From contig NZ_SRWZ01000005.1 of assembly GCF_004804355.1 (NCBI RefSeq), forward strand, positions 1 through 64,000: a stretch of 64,000 bases of DNA. The letters are read 5' to 3'. The position numbers were made by a program, and so were the translations under genes. This document shows, one piece after another, positions 1 to 10,856 of this stretch. The notes below the pieces were generated by a model. It was not told the origin of the DNA, did no database searches, and saw only the letters and a program-made list of their open reading frames with translations. The DNA comes from Cognatitamlana onchidii (lineage in GTDB: Bacteria > Bacteroidota > Bacteroidia > Flavobacteriales > Flavobacteriaceae). Numbering within the stretch: the first letter of the stretch is position 1; every line of letters begins with the position of its first letter.

Positions 1-3000
1 TATTAGTTACTGTCAAAGTATATACCCCTGCTGCACTTACTACTGGACTTAATGTTGTTGATCCACTATCTATTGTGCCTCCCGTCCATAAATATGTGAC
101 TCCTCCTATTGTAGTTCCTGTGCCATCTAAAGTTACTGTTGGGTTATTACAGTTAATCTCTGAGCTTGGACCTGCTTCTGCTGTGGGTAAAGCATTGTAT
201 GTCACACTTACCGTAGAAGTATCATCAACTGTACATGCTCCTGATGCAGCTACAGTATAAGTGTAAGTTGTTACCCCTGTTGCTAAAGCAGGACTCCACA
301 CTCCACCAGTATCTTCACCTGATATTGCAGCATTCAACTGAGCTAATGTTGCAGTTTCTCCAGAACATAAAGATAACACTCCATCAGTACCTGCATTAGG
401 TAAAGGGCTTACAGTAACATCAAAAGATATATTGGAAACACAACCTTCTGGACTTGTATAAACACCTGTATATGTACCAGCATCATCTATTCCTATATTA
501 TCAAATCGCACAATTTCATCCACTTCAGAATCCACATTTCCATCTTCATCAGTCCAAACCCACCCAGTATTAATATTAGGACCCCCATCGAATTGAATAT
601 CCTGAAAACCCCCATCATCACAAAGTGGAATGTTACAACTTCCACCTGAAAATGCTACCCAAGGGCCCCAAGTATTAGAAGCATCACGAACTCGATATCT
701 TTCGCAAAAAATATTAACAGGTGTTGAAACGGTCACTACAATTTCTGACCTTGCACTTTCACATCCAGCGCCATTAGTTTGACTTACGTAATAAGATGTA
801 CTACCAGCTACTACGGTATTTGGTGTTGGAGCCGAACTACTTCCAGTACCTCCAGATGGTAGTGTATACCACAATAAATTAGTACCTGTAGCTGTTAAAG
901 CTGAGGCGGTATCTCCTACGCAATACTCTACCGGAGTAGTCACCACTGGAGCACTTGGAGCTGCATCAACGGTAAGGTTAACGGCGCTACTATTGGGACA
1001 ACTCCCAGATGTTGTATAAGTAATAGAGTATAGACCTGGTGTAGACAAACTCAAATCTACAACTCCCGAGCTAGCATTTATTGACAATCCAGCTGCAGAA
1101 CTAAAAGTACCTCCTGCTAAACCTGTTATTGTTGGTGAAGGATTTGAAGCATTAGCACAATAATTTGCAGCACTATAACTAAAAGTTGCATCGTCTAATG
1201 TATCTATATTGAGCGTTCCTGCATTTGAGGTAACCGTTCCACAAGTATATGCACTGCTTGAAATAACCACTCTATATTCGTAATTATTCATACTTTGAGT
1301 AGCTCCAGTAATATTTAGAGTATTCGTGGTAACTCCAGAATATACACCCCCATTGCTTAAGTCAGAAAACCCTGCACCAGTATCAACCTGCCACTGATAA
1401 GATAATCCTGAACCAGAAACTCCTACGGAAAAACTAATATTATCATTATCACAAACTGTTTCATCTGCTGGCTGGGTATTAATTACGACATCATTTGCTT
1501 GTTGAAAATCAAAAGTCCCATTAGAATCACCATCATCTGGTGTTGTATAGCCATCTGTTCCACTTGTAACTAAACCATTTCCATCAATTGTTAATCCCGA
1601 TCCAAATGTTCCAGTACCTAACAAGCCGTTAGAATCTCCATCGGTATATCCTGCTTCTAATACATCATTACACGAATCATCATCAGCATCTAATTCATAT
1701 GGATCATATAGTCCATCTGAATCTGTATCTGCAATAGTATATGTTAAATTAGCATAAACAAAATCATTATCTTCAATACTACTGAATAAACCATTAGCTC
1801 CAGAACCTCCTGCGGCACCATCAATTATACCATCATTATTTGCATCATTAACCCCGGCAATATTTAAAACTCCAGATTCCACAATATCATAAATACCATC
1901 ATTATCAGAATCTAAGTCTAAACTATTGATTATACCATCTCCATCATCATCACAAAGTGCACTAGCAAACAACTCTCCTGTAAACCCTTCTGGTCCTGGA
2001 CCAGATTGATTTATTACAGTGAACGTATTATTTGCCCCTGAAACCCAATTAATTGTGTTAAACGATGTACCCGCTTGCGCTTGCATAAGCTCCAACGATG
2101 TTGAACTTGTTGTTCTAGTTCCATAAAGTGCTGCATTTCCAGAATCATCAATAATAAGTCGAAGACGTGGAAGTCCATTTGAATTTGCAAGCCAAGGACT
2201 ACTTATAAAGGCATTATCTGACGCGAATAAAAAATATTCTTCTCCAGCACCTAAAGCTCCATTTTCAAACTCTAAAACTGAAGGATGTACTGTTGTTCCA
2301 TTAATATCCAATTGAAACGAATTATCCATTGAAGAAAAATCGAGTCTCAAGTACCCCGTATCCGTATGGTTAACAACAACAGATCTTGTACCCACATCTT
2401 GTGATAATAAAAATGTGGTGTTAGCGGTTGTACAATATTCCTCTTCATCAGTCATTCCATCATTATCATCATCAATATCGATGGTGTCATCAATTCCATC
2501 CCCATCAGTGTCTGTTCCTGGACCAGGGCCTGAACTTGCTACAGCAATTGATTCACTTAAATCATCTGCAGTTGCATTGCTATCTGTTTGATCTGCATTA
2601 ACAGCTGTTATGGTATTAGTAATATTTGATCCACCTGTACCAGCATCAACAGTAGCAGTAATATTAAGTGTAGCAGTAGCTCCATTATTTAAAGTACCAA
2701 TAGTCCAAACTCCTGTACCCGCGACATAAGCCCCATCATCACTAACATAGGTAACTCCTGAAGGCAACACATCCGTAATACTCACATTTGTTGCTTGAAT
2801 GGGACCATTATTTGTAACAGACAACGTGTACGTGATTGTATCTCCTTCATTTGGTGTACTATTACTTACCGTTTTTGATACTGCCAAATCTGCGGCAGCC
2901 GAAGCCGTACACACCTCTACAGAAAAGCTATTTAGTGTTCCTACATCCCCCCCTGCATCGTCTACTACCGTAAGCGTCCAAGTACCGCTAGGATTTTCTC

Positions 3001-3409
3001 CATTAAAATTACTCAAAGGTTGTTCTGGACTGAACGTTCCAGTAAATGGAGGAAACCCTGCTGTTATCGCTGTGGCAGCAGCATCATCAAAAACTGTATT
3101 CGTATAATCATCAAAGAAAAAACCATTGTTACTGGAAAGGTCTATAACAGTTCCTGCCGGACTTGTAAGAGAGATACTCAGATCCCCATCCCAAGTATGT
3201 GTTATATCGAGTGTTACATTTACATCTGTAACGGCACTGGTTGTAGTGAAGGAAACGGTTCGAGAAACTCCGCCCAGTGTATTATCTGGAATTGTAGCTG
3301 CCGGACCACTAAACGACTGAGTGGTACATTGCCCAAATACATTATCAGAATAGAAAGAAACTAAAAAAATTAAAAAAAGACCAGAGAACCCTTTTAATAA
3401 TTTATTCAT
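1..3409 (-). CDS. Large secreted modular protein (P-domain, DUF11, Ig/PKD-like), partial, 3' end outside window
   Basis: The reading frame stays open on the minus strand from an ATG at 3409 to base 1, giving 1136 residues of a longer protein. Residues 1-26 form a signal peptide (MNKLLKGFSGLFLIFLVSFY, then VFGQ). Residues about 29-155 resemble a proprotein convertase P-domain (TWDGDLSISLTSPAGT, NPSGTWTLTVVDDAGGD). A DUF11 repeat follows at about 165-275 (DLAVSKTVSNSTPNEGDTIT). Two DxDxDG calcium-binding stretches of thrombospondin type 3 kind lie near 298-320 and 485-507. The rest is Ig-like/PKD-like modules, including a CVGDTASALTATG module near 825. Proteins of this build in Flavobacteriaceae are usually exported by the type IX system and end in a sorting domain; that end is not in the window, so export route is inference. 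Adhesion or gliding-related function is likely but unproven. Confidence 0.85.
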   Translation of the reverse strand, partial: MNKLLKGFSGLFLIFLVSFYSDNVFGQCTTQSFSGPAATIPDNTLGGVSRTVSFTTTSAVTDVNVTLDITHTWDGDLSISLTSPAGTVIDLSSNNGFFFDDYTNTVFDDAAATAITAGFPPFTGTFSPEQPLSNFNGENPSGTWTLTVVDDAGGDVGTLNSFSVEVCTASAAADLAVSKTVSNSTPNEGDTITYTLSVTNNGPIQATNVSITDVLPSGVTYVSDDGAYVAGTGVWTIGTLNNGATATLNITATVDAGTGGSNITNTITAVNADQTDSNATADDLSESIAVASSGPGPGTDTDGDGIDDTIDIDDDNDGMTDEEEYCTTANTTFLLSQDVGTRSVVVNHTDTGYLRLDFSSMDNSFQLDINGTTVHPSVLEFENGALGAGEEYFLFASDNAFISSPWLANSNGLPRLRLIIDDSGNAALYGTRTTSSTSLELMQAQAGTSFNTINWVSGANNTFTVINQSGPGPEGFTGELFASALCDDDGDGIINSLDLDSDNDGIYDIVESGVLNIAGVNDANNDGIIDGAAGGSGANGLFSSIEDNDFVYANLTYTIADTDSDGLYDPYELDADDDSCNDVLEAGYTDGDSNGLLGTGTFGSGLTIDGNGLVTSGTDGYTTPDDGDSNGTFDFQQANDVVINTQPADETVCDNDNISFSVGVSGSGLSYQWQVDTGAGFSDLSNGGVYSGVTTNTLNITGATQSMNNYEYRVVISSSAYTCGTVTSNAGTLNIDTLDDATFSYSAANYCANASNPSPTITGLAGGTFSSAAGLSINASSGVVDLSLSTPGLYSITYTTSGSCPNSSAVNLTVDAAPSAPVVTTPVEYCVGDTASALTATGTNLLWYTLPSGGTGSSSAPTPNTVVAGSTSYYVSQTNGAGCESARSEIVVTVSTPVNIFCERYRVRDASNTWGPWVAFSGGSCNIPLCDDGGFQDIQFDGGPNINTGWVWTDEDGNVDSEVDEIVRFDNIGIDDAGTYTGVYTSPEGCVSNISFDVTVSPLPNAGTDGVLSLCSGETATLAQLNAAISGEDTGGVWSPALATGVTTYTYTVAASGACTVDDTSTVSVTYNALPTAEAGPSSEINCNNPTVTLDGTGTTIGGVTYLWTGGTIDSGSTTLSPVVSAAGVYTLTVTN

Positions 3410-3919
3410 TAATAAATCTATCGTCATACAGAGAGAAATGTTGATGTTTGATGTATTTTTACTCTAACTTTAATATATAAAAATATGGACATAATAGGTC
3501 CATAATACAAACGATACGAAGAATTTATTAAAAATCATAGTTAATAACTTTATACAGATCAAATGAGTCTTTACAAAGTATTACCCCTATTAATTATAGT
3601 ATAAATTAGTGATTAAAGAAATCCCTCAAATTTCAAGCCTTAACTCAACCAAAATATATCGTTTTACAAATAAATATTATGCGTGAATATATAATTTAGC
3701 AATGATTAATTTTCATTTTTTTTAACATTTGTTGTCGATATTAGATGAACTACAAATTCTTACTATAAATCGCTATTTAGAACCTTTAACTGAACATTAA
3801 ATAAATTCGTCCCTTTTTTGAACAACAATGAGCTTATGTCTTTTTTTTAGATCATGTTTTAAGCATAAAAGAAGTTCCAATAGCCAACAATATAATTTAT
3901 CTTTGCCAAAATTTATTTT
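3410..3919. other. 510-bp AT-rich divergent intergenic region
   Basis: No gene is visible. It separates the divergent secreted-protein gene and prfC. It contains a perfect inverted repeat TATGGAC-N7-GTCCATA at 3484-3504, which could be an operator or RNA hairpin for the secreted-protein gene, and the prfC -7 box at its right end. No TAnnTTTG box was found in front of the minus-strand gene. Confidence 0.6.
3898..3905 (+). promoter_or_regulatory. prfC promoter -7 box (TATCTTTG)
   Basis: The 8-mer matches the Bacteroidota sigma-A -7 consensus TAnnTTTG exactly and ends 14 bp before the prfC ATG. No clear -33 TTTG was seen at the usual distance. Confidence 0.55.
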
Positions 3920-5509
3920 ATGTCATTTTTAGAAGAAATACAGCGAAGACGAACTTTTGGGATTATTTCTCACCCAGATGCTGGTAAAACCACGCTTACC
4001 GAAAAACTACTTCTTTTTGGTGGTGCGATTCAAGAAGCCGGAGCTGTAAAGAGTAATAAGATAAAAAAAGGCGCAACTAGTGATTTTATGGAAATTGAAC
4101 GCCAGCGTGGTATTTCTGTAGCGACATCGGTATTAGCTTTTGAATACAATGGTATTAAAATTAATATTCTAGATACTCCAGGCCACAAAGACTTTGCAGA
4201 AGACACGTTTAGAACCTTAACTGCTGTAGACAGCGTTATCGTAGTTATAGATGTAGCCAAAGGTGTTGAGGAGCAAACAGAAAAACTAGTTGAAGTTTGT
4301 AGAATGCGGAACATACCAATGATTGTTTTTATTAATAAAATGGATCGTGAAGGTAAAGATGCTTTTGATTTATTAGACGAGGTTGAGCAAAAATTAGGCC
4401 TTAAAGTTACTCCTTTAAGTTTCCCTATTGGAATGGGATATGATTTTAAAGGTATTTATAACATTTGGGAGAAAAACGTGAACCTCTTTTCTGGAGACAG
4501 CAGAAAAGACATTGAGGAAACAGTAGAAATCTCAGATTTATCCTCACCAAAACTAGACGAATTGGTTGGCGAAGATTCGGCAAATACGCTTCGTGAAGAA
4601 ATTGAATTGGTTGATGGTATTTATCCCTCTTTTGATAAAGAAGATTATTTAAACGGGGTGTTGCAACCTGTATTTTTTGGATCAGCCCTTAATAATTTTG
4701 GGGTTAGAGAATTACTTGACTGCTTTGTGGACATAGCTCCTAAACCCAGAGCTAAACAAAGTGAAGAACGTTTGGTAAAACCAGATGAGAAAAAATTTAG
4801 CGGATTTGTTTTTAAGATTCATGCTAATATGGACCCTAATCATAGAAATCGATTAGCATTTGTTAAAATAGTTTCTGGAGAGTTTAAACGAAACTCACCA
4901 TACCTGCATGTAAGAAACAACAAAAAGTTAAAGTTTTCGAGTCCAAATGCGTTTTTTGCTGAGAAAAAAGAAATTGTTGATATCTCTTATCCTGGAGACA
5001 TTGTTGGGTTGCAAGACACAGGAACTTTTAAAATTGGTGACACTTTAACGGAGGGAGAAGCCCTTAACTATAAAGGTATACCAAGTTTTTCTCCAGAGCA
5101 TTTTAGATATATAAATAATGCTGACCCCTTAAAATCTAAGCAATTATATAAAGGTATAGACCAGCTCATGGACGAAGGGGTAGCGCAATTGTTTACGTTA
5201 GAACTTAACGGAAGAAAAGTAATTGGTACAGTTGGAGCCCTACAGTATGAAGTAATTCAATATAGACTGGAGCATGAATATGGTGCCAAATGTACCTACG
5301 AAAACTTAAATGTTCATAAAGCTTGTTGGATAGACCCATCAAACTCTGCCTCCGATGAGTATAAAGAATTTGTTAGGGTAAAGCAACGGTTTTTAGCTAA
5401 AGATAAGCATGGTCAGCTTGTATTTTTAGCCGATTCCGCATTTTCATTACAAATGACTCAACAAAAATATCCGAACGTAAAACTTCATTTTACATCTGAA
5501 TTTGATTAA
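3920..5509 (+). CDS. prfC: Peptide chain release factor 3 (RF3)
   Basis: A translational GTPase that removes RF1/RF2 from the ribosome after peptide release. It has 529 residues, the usual RF3 length. Visible GTPase motifs are the RF3-type P-loop SHPDAGKT (17-24), the switch-I RQRGIS (61-66), DTPGHKDF (85-92) and NKMD (139-142). The SHPDAGKT variant, in place of the GHVDHGKT of EF-Tu, is typical of RF3. It is monocistronic or followed at a distance by the small Fe-S gene. The ATG sits 14 bp after a TAnnTTTG box, so the 5' leader is very short. Confidence 0.96.
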   Translation: MSFLEEIQRRRTFGIISHPDAGKTTLTEKLLLFGGAIQEAGAVKSNKIKKGATSDFMEIERQRGISVATSVLAFEYNGIKINILDTPGHKDFAEDTFRTLTAVDSVIVVIDVAKGVEEQTEKLVEVCRMRNIPMIVFINKMDREGKDAFDLLDEVEQKLGLKVTPLSFPIGMGYDFKGIYNIWEKNVNLFSGDSRKDIEETVEISDLSSPKLDELVGEDSANTLREEIELVDGIYPSFDKEDYLNGVLQPVFFGSALNNFGVRELLDCFVDIAPKPRAKQSEERLVKPDEKKFSGFVFKIHANMDPNHRNRLAFVKIVSGEFKRNSPYLHVRNNKKLKFSSPNAFFAEKKEIVDISYPGDIVGLQDTGTFKIGDTLTEGEALNYKGIPSFSPEHFRYINNADPLKSKQLYKGIDQLMDEGVAQLFTLELNGRKVIGTVGALQYEVIQYRLEHEYGAKCTYENLNVHKACWIDPSNSASDEYKEFVRVKQRFLAKDKHGQLVFLADSAFSLQMTQQKYPNVKLHFTSEFD

Positions 5510-5511
5510 AA

Positions 5512-5557
5512 ATTGTGCATTTCGTCGAATAAATGGCCAGAAATTGTATTTCGTCGA
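5512..5557. repeat. Direct repeat of ATTTCGTCGA, candidate regulator site
   Basis: ATTTCGTCGA occurs at 5519-5528 and 5548-5557, 29 bp apart (near three helical turns), each preceded by ATTGT (with an extra GC in the first copy). It lies between the prfC stop and the small Fe-S gene at 5627, so it most likely controls the latter. Direct repeats of about 9-10 bp are the usual architecture of LytTR-type response-regulator sites; that assignment is inference. Confidence 0.5.
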
Positions 5558-5626
5558 GTATAATACTCAAAAAAAAGTCATAATTTTAATTTTAAGATAG
5601 AATCATAACCCAAAAAATGATTAGTC

Positions 5627-5854
5627 ATGAAAATTAATTTTAGAGAATTTAGTAATGACAATATTACTATAACCTACGACCCTTGTGTATGTCAACAATC
5701 AGATACTTGTGCAAAACAACTATCTAATGTCTTTAGAAATTCTGTTATCCCGTGGATAGATATTGATGGAGCTCCTCCTGAAAAAATTAATAGTCAGGTA
5801 AAAAAATGTCCATCTGGAGCACTTAAATTTTCGTTTAAAAATAAGGTTGCTTAG
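5627..5854 (+). CDS. Small (4Fe-4S)-binding protein, Fer4_19 / divergent 4Fe-4S mono-cluster type
   Basis: A 75-residue soluble protein. Four cysteines are placed as in the divergent 4Fe-4S mono-cluster family (Pfam Fer4_19): Cys20, Cys22, Cys28 and Cys61, the last in the motif CPSGAL (61-66). The family is commonly found alone or fused to CDGSH or N-acetyltransferase domains; its physiological role is not settled, electron transfer or iron-sulfur sensing being possible. The gene stands alone after prfC, preceded by the ATTTCGTCGA direct repeat. Confidence 0.85.
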   Translation: MKINFREFSNDNITITYDPCVCQQSDTCAKQLSNVFRNSVIPWIDIDGAPPEKINSQVKKCPSGALKFSFKNKVA

Positions 5855-6033
5855 AGAAAATTGTAATAGATGTTTTTTGAGACATTTTTGACTAGTGTTT
5901 AATATTCTACCATCAAAACTTAGTTTAAGGCCAAAAAACAACACTTAAATTTAATCGAATTTCAAGGTGCATAAATAAAAGTTATTACAAAACCATTAAA
6001 TAATATTTTTCAATTATCATCTTATCTAAAAAT

Positions 6034-6064
6034 AAAGCCTTTTGAGTTTTCTTCAAAAGGCTTT
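6034..6064. terminator. Bidirectional intrinsic terminator after the DUF3467 gene
   Basis: Arms AAAGCCTTTTGA (6034-6045) and TCAAAAGGCTTT (6053-6064) are perfectly complementary around a 7-nt loop. T-rich tracts follow on both strands. It lies just past the stop of the minus-strand DUF3467 gene and may also stop transcription coming from the Fe-S gene on the plus strand. Confidence 0.85.
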
Positions 6065-6068
6065 TATT

Positions 6069-6386
6069 TTATGCCTGACCTGTTGGTCCAAAATTTAAAG
6101 GAATTGGAGGCTGCTCGTAATCCTTAATTTCGCCGTGGGCATTTTCGAATCTTGCGACATTATCTCCTAAAGCTTTAAGTAATCTTTTTGCATGTTGCGG
6201 TGTTAAAATAATTCTAGATTTCACCTTGTTTTTTGGAACTCCAGGCATAATATTAACAAAATCTACCACAAACTCTGAAACTGAATGATTAATAATAGCT
6301 AGGTTTGAATAGGTACCTTCCGCCACCTTTTCATCAAGTTCGATATTTATCTGCCCTTGTTTTTGATTATCTTTTTCTTCTGCCAT
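6069..6386 (-). CDS. DUF3467 domain protein
   Basis: A 105-residue soluble protein whose whole length fits DUF3467: GTYSNLAIINHSVSEFVVDF near the start, then VKSRIILTPQHAKRLLKAL, and NIMPGVPK between them. The family is widespread in Bacteroidota, often beside rpoC, with unknown function. Here it lies directly downstream of rpoC, separated from it by a terminator hairpin, and is followed by its own terminator. Confidence 0.9.
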   Translation of the reverse strand: MAEEKDNQKQGQINIELDEKVAEGTYSNLAIINHSVSEFVVDFVNIMPGVPKNKVKSRIILTPQHAKRLLKALGDNVARFENAHGEIKDYEQPPIPLNFGPTGQA

Positions 6387-6401
6387 AATATTTAAAAATT
6401 A

Positions 6402-6436
6402 AAAAGCCTTCAGGTATAATATACATGAAGGCTTTT
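6402..6436. terminator. Intrinsic terminator between rpoC and the DUF3467 gene
   Basis: Eleven-bp arms AAAAGCCTTCA (6402-6412) and TGAAGGCTTTT (6426-6436) around a 13-nt loop. On the minus strand the hairpin is followed by TTTTT, so it can terminate the rpoBC transcript; the downstream gene may then depend on read-through or its own promoter. Confidence 0.75.
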
Positions 6437-6446
6437 ATTTTATAAG

Positions 6447-6468
6447 ACACTTCGACTTCGCTCAGTGT
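6447..6468. repeat. Short dispersed-type repeat with ACAC...GTGT ends
   Basis: The stretch ACACTTCGACTTCGCTCAGT plus GT lies in the short spacer between the rpoC stop and its terminator. Its reverse complement, beginning ACACTGAGCGAAGTCGAAGT, resembles a short repeat I recall as common between genes in Bacteroidota. Only one copy is seen here, so repeat status is from memory, not shown by this window. Confidence 0.35.
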
Positions 6469-6522
6469 AAATTTGACTAACAACATTCTCTACACCTTCG
6501 GCTTGTGAATGCTGAGTCTCTT

Positions 6523-9500
6523 TTAATTATAATTCAATTCTTGCTTCACTTGCATCATTTCGTCAAATTCTTCTTTAGAGCCTACAATGATATCAGAATA
6601 ACTTCTCATACCGGTACCCGCTGGAATTCTATGACCAACAATAACATTTTCTTTTAAGCCTTCTAACGAATCTACTTTACCAGCAACTGCTGCTTCGTTT
6701 AATACCTTAGTAGTCTCTTGGAAAGAGGCCGCTGAGATAAAGGATTTCGTTTGAAGTGATGCTCTAGTAATACCTTGAAGTATTGGTGTGGCTGTTGCTG
6801 GCTGTGCATCTCTAGCAACTACAAGTTGTTTATCCTCACGACGCAAAATTGAATTTTCATCTCTTAATTCACGAGGTGTAACAATTTGTCCAGCTTTAAG
6901 ATTTACTGAATCTCCGGCATCTTCAATTACTTTCTTACCAAAGATATCATCATTCTCTTTAATAAAGTCAGCTTTATGAGCCAATTGATCTTCGAGGAAA
7001 ATAGTATCACCAGAATCAATGATCCTTACTTTACGCATCATCTGTCTAACAACAACTTCAAAGTGCTTATCATTAATTTTCACACCTTGTAAACGATATA
7101 CTTCTTGTACCTCATTTACTAAGTATTGTTGCACTGCTGAAGGTCCTTTAATATTTAAGATATCATTTGGCGTAATAGATCCATCCGATAATGGCATCCC
7201 AGCTTTTACATAATCATTTTCTTGAACTAGAATTTGATTTGATAACTTCACTAAGTACTTCTTAACGTCCCCTAATTTAGACTCCACTATAATCTCACGG
7301 TTACCTCTTTTGATTTTTCCGAAAGATACGACACCATCAATAGCACTCACTACTGCCGGATTAGATGGGTTACGCGCTTCAAATAACTCTGTAACACGAG
7401 GTAGACCACCAGTAATATCACCTGCTTTAGCAGACTTACGAGGAATCTTAACTAAGATCTTTCCAACGTTGATCTTCTCTCCATCATCAATCATTAAGTG
7501 AGCCCCAACTGGTAAGTTGTAAGAACGTATCGTTTCTCCACTTGCATCTTCAATATGAAGTGTTGGGATTAATTTCTTATTTCTAGATTCAGAAATTACT
7601 TTTTCTTGGAAACCAGTTTGCTCATCTATTTCTACCTGATAAGTTACCCCCTGCTCAATGTTTTCATACTTAACCTTACCAGCAAATTCTGAAATAATCA
7701 CACCATTGTAAGGGTCCCAAGTACAAACGACATCATCTTTTAATAGTTCTTGACCATTCTTAACATAAATGGTTGAACCATAAGGAATGTTATTATTACT
7801 TAGAACAATACCTGTTTTCTTATCTGTAAGCTTAAGTTCAGATGTTCTGGAAATAACGATATCAACCTCATTTCCTTCACTATCTTGACCTTTAACAGTT
7901 TTTAAATCTTCTATTTCAGCAATACCATCAAATTTAACGGCTAACTTGTTATCTTCAGAAATGTTACCAGCAATACCACCTACGTGGAATGTACGTAATG
8001 TAAGCTGAGTACCTGGTTCTCCAATAGACTGTGCTGCAACAACACCAACAGCCTCACCACGTTGTACCATTTTACCAGTAGCTAAATTACGTCCGTAACA
8101 CTTAGCACAAATACCTTGCAAAGCCTCACAGGTTAATGCTGAACGCACTTCTAAACTCTCGATTGGAGACTCTTGAATTGCCTTAGCGATGTCGTCTTCT
8201 ATCAACTGACCTGCAGCCACTAACAATTCATCTGTTAATGGGTTATGCACATCATTGAGTGATACACGACCAACTATTCTTTCTTCTAACGTTTCTACAA
8301 CCTCATCATTCTTCTTTAATGGCTCTACTTCAACACCTCTTAACGTACCACAATCTTCTGTATTGATGATAACATCTTGAGATACATCCACTAATCTTCT
8401 AGTTAAGTAACCTGCATCCGCTGTTTTAAGAGCTGTATCTGCAAGACCTTTACGAGCACCGTGTGTAGAAATAAAGTATTCTAAAATTGAAAGACCTTCT
8501 TTAAAGTTGGAAAGAATTGGATTTTCAATAATCTCACCTCCTCCAGCATTAGATTTTTTAGGTTTTGCCATCAATCCACGCATACCGGTAAGCTGACGAA
8601 TCTGTTCTTTAGATCCACGAGCTCCAGAATCAAGCATCATAAACACCGAGTTAAACCCTTGCTGGTCTTCTCTAATACGTTTCATGGATAACTCTGTCAA
8701 CTCCGCATTGGTAGAAGTCCAAATATCAATAACCTGATTATAACGTTCGTTATTTGTTATAAGTCCCATGTTGTAGTTTCCAGTAATTCCATCAACTAAA
8801 CCATTGGCCTTATCAATCATACCTTGCTTTTCTGGCGGAATGATAATATCACCTAAACTAAAGGATAATCCACCTTGGAATGCGAATTTAAAACCTAAAG
8901 TTCTAATAGCATCTAAGAAATCTGCCGTTTCCGGAACAGAAGTTACTTTAAGAATATCACCAATAATATCTCTTAAAGACTTTTTAGTTAATACCGTATT
9001 AATGAAACCTGCCGCTTGAGGAACATGCTGGTTGAATAATACGCGACCAACAGTCGTATCAACAATCATTCTATCTAATTTCCCATCTTCATTGATATCG
9101 ATAGTTCTTACTTTGATACCAGCATTCAAATCTACACGCTTCTCATTGAAAGCGATTTCCACTTCCTCTGGAGAATAGAATGTTAAGCCTTCACCTTTAA
9201 TTTGTAATTCAGGCGTTGATTTACGGTGCTTAGTCATGTAGTAAAGACCAAGTACCATATCCTGAGAAGGTACCGTTACGGGTGAACCATTTGCTGGATT
9301 TAAGATATTATGAGACGCCAACATTAATAATTGACATTCTAATATAGCCTCTGGACCAAGTGGTAAGTGCACCGCCATTTGATCTCCATCAAAATCGGCA
9401 TTAAATGCCGTACACACTAATGGGTGCAATTGGATTGCTTTTCCTTCAATTAACTTTGGTTGAAACGCTTGTATTCCTAATCTATGCAGCGTAGGCGCAC

Positions 9501-10824
9501 GGTTTAGCAATACTGGATGTCCTTTAAGAACATTCTCCAAGATATCCCAAACCACTGGCTCTCTTTTATCTATAATTTTCTTTGCAGACTTTACCGTTTT
9601 TACAATTCCTCTTTCAATTAGTTTTCTAATTACAAAAGGCTTGTAAAGCTCTGCAGCCATATTTTTAGGCAATCCACATTCGTATAATTTCAATTCTGGA
9701 CCTACAACAATTACAGAACGTGCAGAATAATCAACACGCTTACCTAAAAGGTTTTGACGGAAACGTCCTTGTTTCCCTTTTAATGAATCTGATAATGATT
9801 TTAAAGGTCTGTTAGAATCTGTTTTTACAGCTGATGATTTACGCGTGTTATCAAATAATGAATCTACAGATTCTTGTAACATACGCTTTTCATTACGCAA
9901 AATCACCTCTGGAGCTTTGATTTCAACCAATCTCTTAAGACGGTTATTTCTGATAATTACACGACGGTATAAATCATTTAAATCAGAAGTTGCAAAACGC
10001 CCTCCATCTAGCGGTACTAATGGACGTAATTCTGGTGGAATGATAGGAATTACCTTCATAATCATCCACTCTGGTCTATTCTCTCTGTTCTGATTAGATT
10101 CACGTAAAGACTCTACTACTTGCAAACGTTTTAAAGCCTCCGTTTTACGTTGTTTTGACGTTTCGGTATTTGCTTTGTGTCTTAGCTCATAAGAAAGTGA
10201 TTCTAAATCAATTCTTGCCAACAACTCAATTAAACACTCAGCTCCCATTTTAGCTAAAAACTTATTTGGGTCTGAATCATCTAGATACTGATTATCTTGA
10301 GGAAGCGTTTCTAAAATATTTAAATATTCTTCCTCAGTTAAGAAATCCATTTTCTGTAATGGTTCTCCTTCTTCATTCTTGGCATTACCAGGTTGAATTA
10401 CTACATAACGTTCGTAGTAAATAATCATATCTAATTTCTTGGATGGTAAACCTAATAAATAACCTATTTTATTTGGTAAAGAACGGAAGTACCAGATGTG
10501 CGCTACAGGAACTACTAAATTGATATGTCCTACTCTATCACGACGTACTTTCTTCTCAGTTACCTCAACACCACAACGGTCACAAACAATACCTTTGTAG
10601 CGAATTCTTTTATATTTTCCACAAGCACATTCATAATCCTTAACAGGACCAAAAATACGTTCACAGAACAAACCATCACGTTCTGGTTTGTGAGTTCGAT
10701 AATTGATAGTTTCAGGTTTTAAAACCTCACCTCTAGATTCTGCTAAAATAGACTCTGGTGAAGCCAAACCAATTGAGATTTTATTAAATCTCTTAACTGT
10801 ATTTTTATCTTGTTTTCTTGCCAT
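6523..10824 (-). CDS. rpoC: DNA-directed RNA polymerase subunit beta'
   Basis: The catalytic beta' subunit, 1433 residues, normal for Bacteroidota. The N-terminal zinc site is visible ([20 protein letters not shown]), the catalytic NADFDGD magnesium loop is intact, and the second zinc site appears as [13 protein letters not shown]. It is the last gene of the secE-nusG-rplKAJL-rpoBC block and starts 32 bp after the rpoB stop, so it is co-transcribed with rpoB. A terminator follows. Confidence 0.98.
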   Translation of the reverse strand: MARKQDKNTVKRFNKISIGLASPESILAESRGEVLKPETINYRTHKPERDGLFCERIFGPVKDYECACGKYKRIRYKGIVCDRCGVEVTEKKVRRDRVGHINLVVPVAHIWYFRSLPNKIGYLLGLPSKKLDMIIYYERYVVIQPGNAKNEEGEPLQKMDFLTEEEYLNILETLPQDNQYLDDSDPNKFLAKMGAECLIELLARIDLESLSYELRHKANTETSKQRKTEALKRLQVVESLRESNQNRENRPEWMIMKVIPIIPPELRPLVPLDGGRFATSDLNDLYRRVIIRNNRLKRLVEIKAPEVILRNEKRMLQESVDSLFDNTRKSSAVKTDSNRPLKSLSDSLKGKQGRFRQNLLGKRVDYSARSVIVVGPELKLYECGLPKNMAAELYKPFVIRKLIERGIVKTVKSAKKIIDKREPVVWDILENVLKGHPVLLNRAPTLHRLGIQAFQPKLIEGKAIQLHPLVCTAFNADFDGDQMAVHLPLGPEAILECQLLMLASHNILNPANGSPVTVPSQDMVLGLYYMTKHRKSTPELQIKGEGLTFYSPEEVEIAFNEKRVDLNAGIKVRTIDINEDGKLDRMIVDTTVGRVLFNQHVPQAAGFINTVLTKKSLRDIIGDILKVTSVPETADFLDAIRTLGFKFAFQGGLSFSLGDIIIPPEKQGMIDKANGLVDGITGNYNMGLITNNERYNQVIDIWTSTNAELTELSMKRIREDQQGFNSVFMMLDSGARGSKEQIRQLTGMRGLMAKPKKSNAGGGEIIENPILSNFKEGLSILEYFISTHGARKGLADTALKTADAGYLTRRLVDVSQDVIINTEDCGTLRGVEVEPLKKNDEVVETLEERIVGRVSLNDVHNPLTDELLVAAGQLIEDDIAKAIQESPIESLEVRSALTCEALQGICAKCYGRNLATGKMVQRGEAVGVVAAQSIGEPGTQLTLRTFHVGGIAGNISEDNKLAVKFDGIAEIEDLKTVKGQDSEGNEVDIVISRTSELKLTDKKTGIVLSNNNIPYGSTIYVKNGQELLKDDVVCTWDPYNGVIISEFAGKVKYENIEQGVTYQVEIDEQTGFQEKVISESRNKKLIPTLHIEDASGETIRSYNLPVGAHLMIDDGEKINVGKILVKIPRKSAKAGDITGGLPRVTELFEARNPSNPAVVSAIDGVVSFGKIKRGNREIIVESKLGDVKKYLVKLSNQILVQENDYVKAGMPLSDGSITPNDILNIKGPSAVQQYLVNEVQEVYRLQGVKINDKHFEVVVRQMMRKVRIIDSGDTIFLEDQLAHKADFIKENDDIFGKKVIEDAGDSVNLKAGQIVTPRELRDENSILRREDKQLVVARDAQPATATPILQGITRASLQTKSFISAASFQETTKVLNEAAVAGKVDSLEGLKENVIVGHRIPAGTGMRSYSDIIVGSKEEFDEMMQVKQELNYN

Positions 10825-10856
10825 AATATATGGGTGAAATGAATTTAATTAATTAA

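Noticed and set aside
2799-3364. Plus-strand frames within the large secreted protein gene
   Set aside because: They lie opposite well-formed P-domain and DUF11 coding sequence and are serine/valine-rich shadows.
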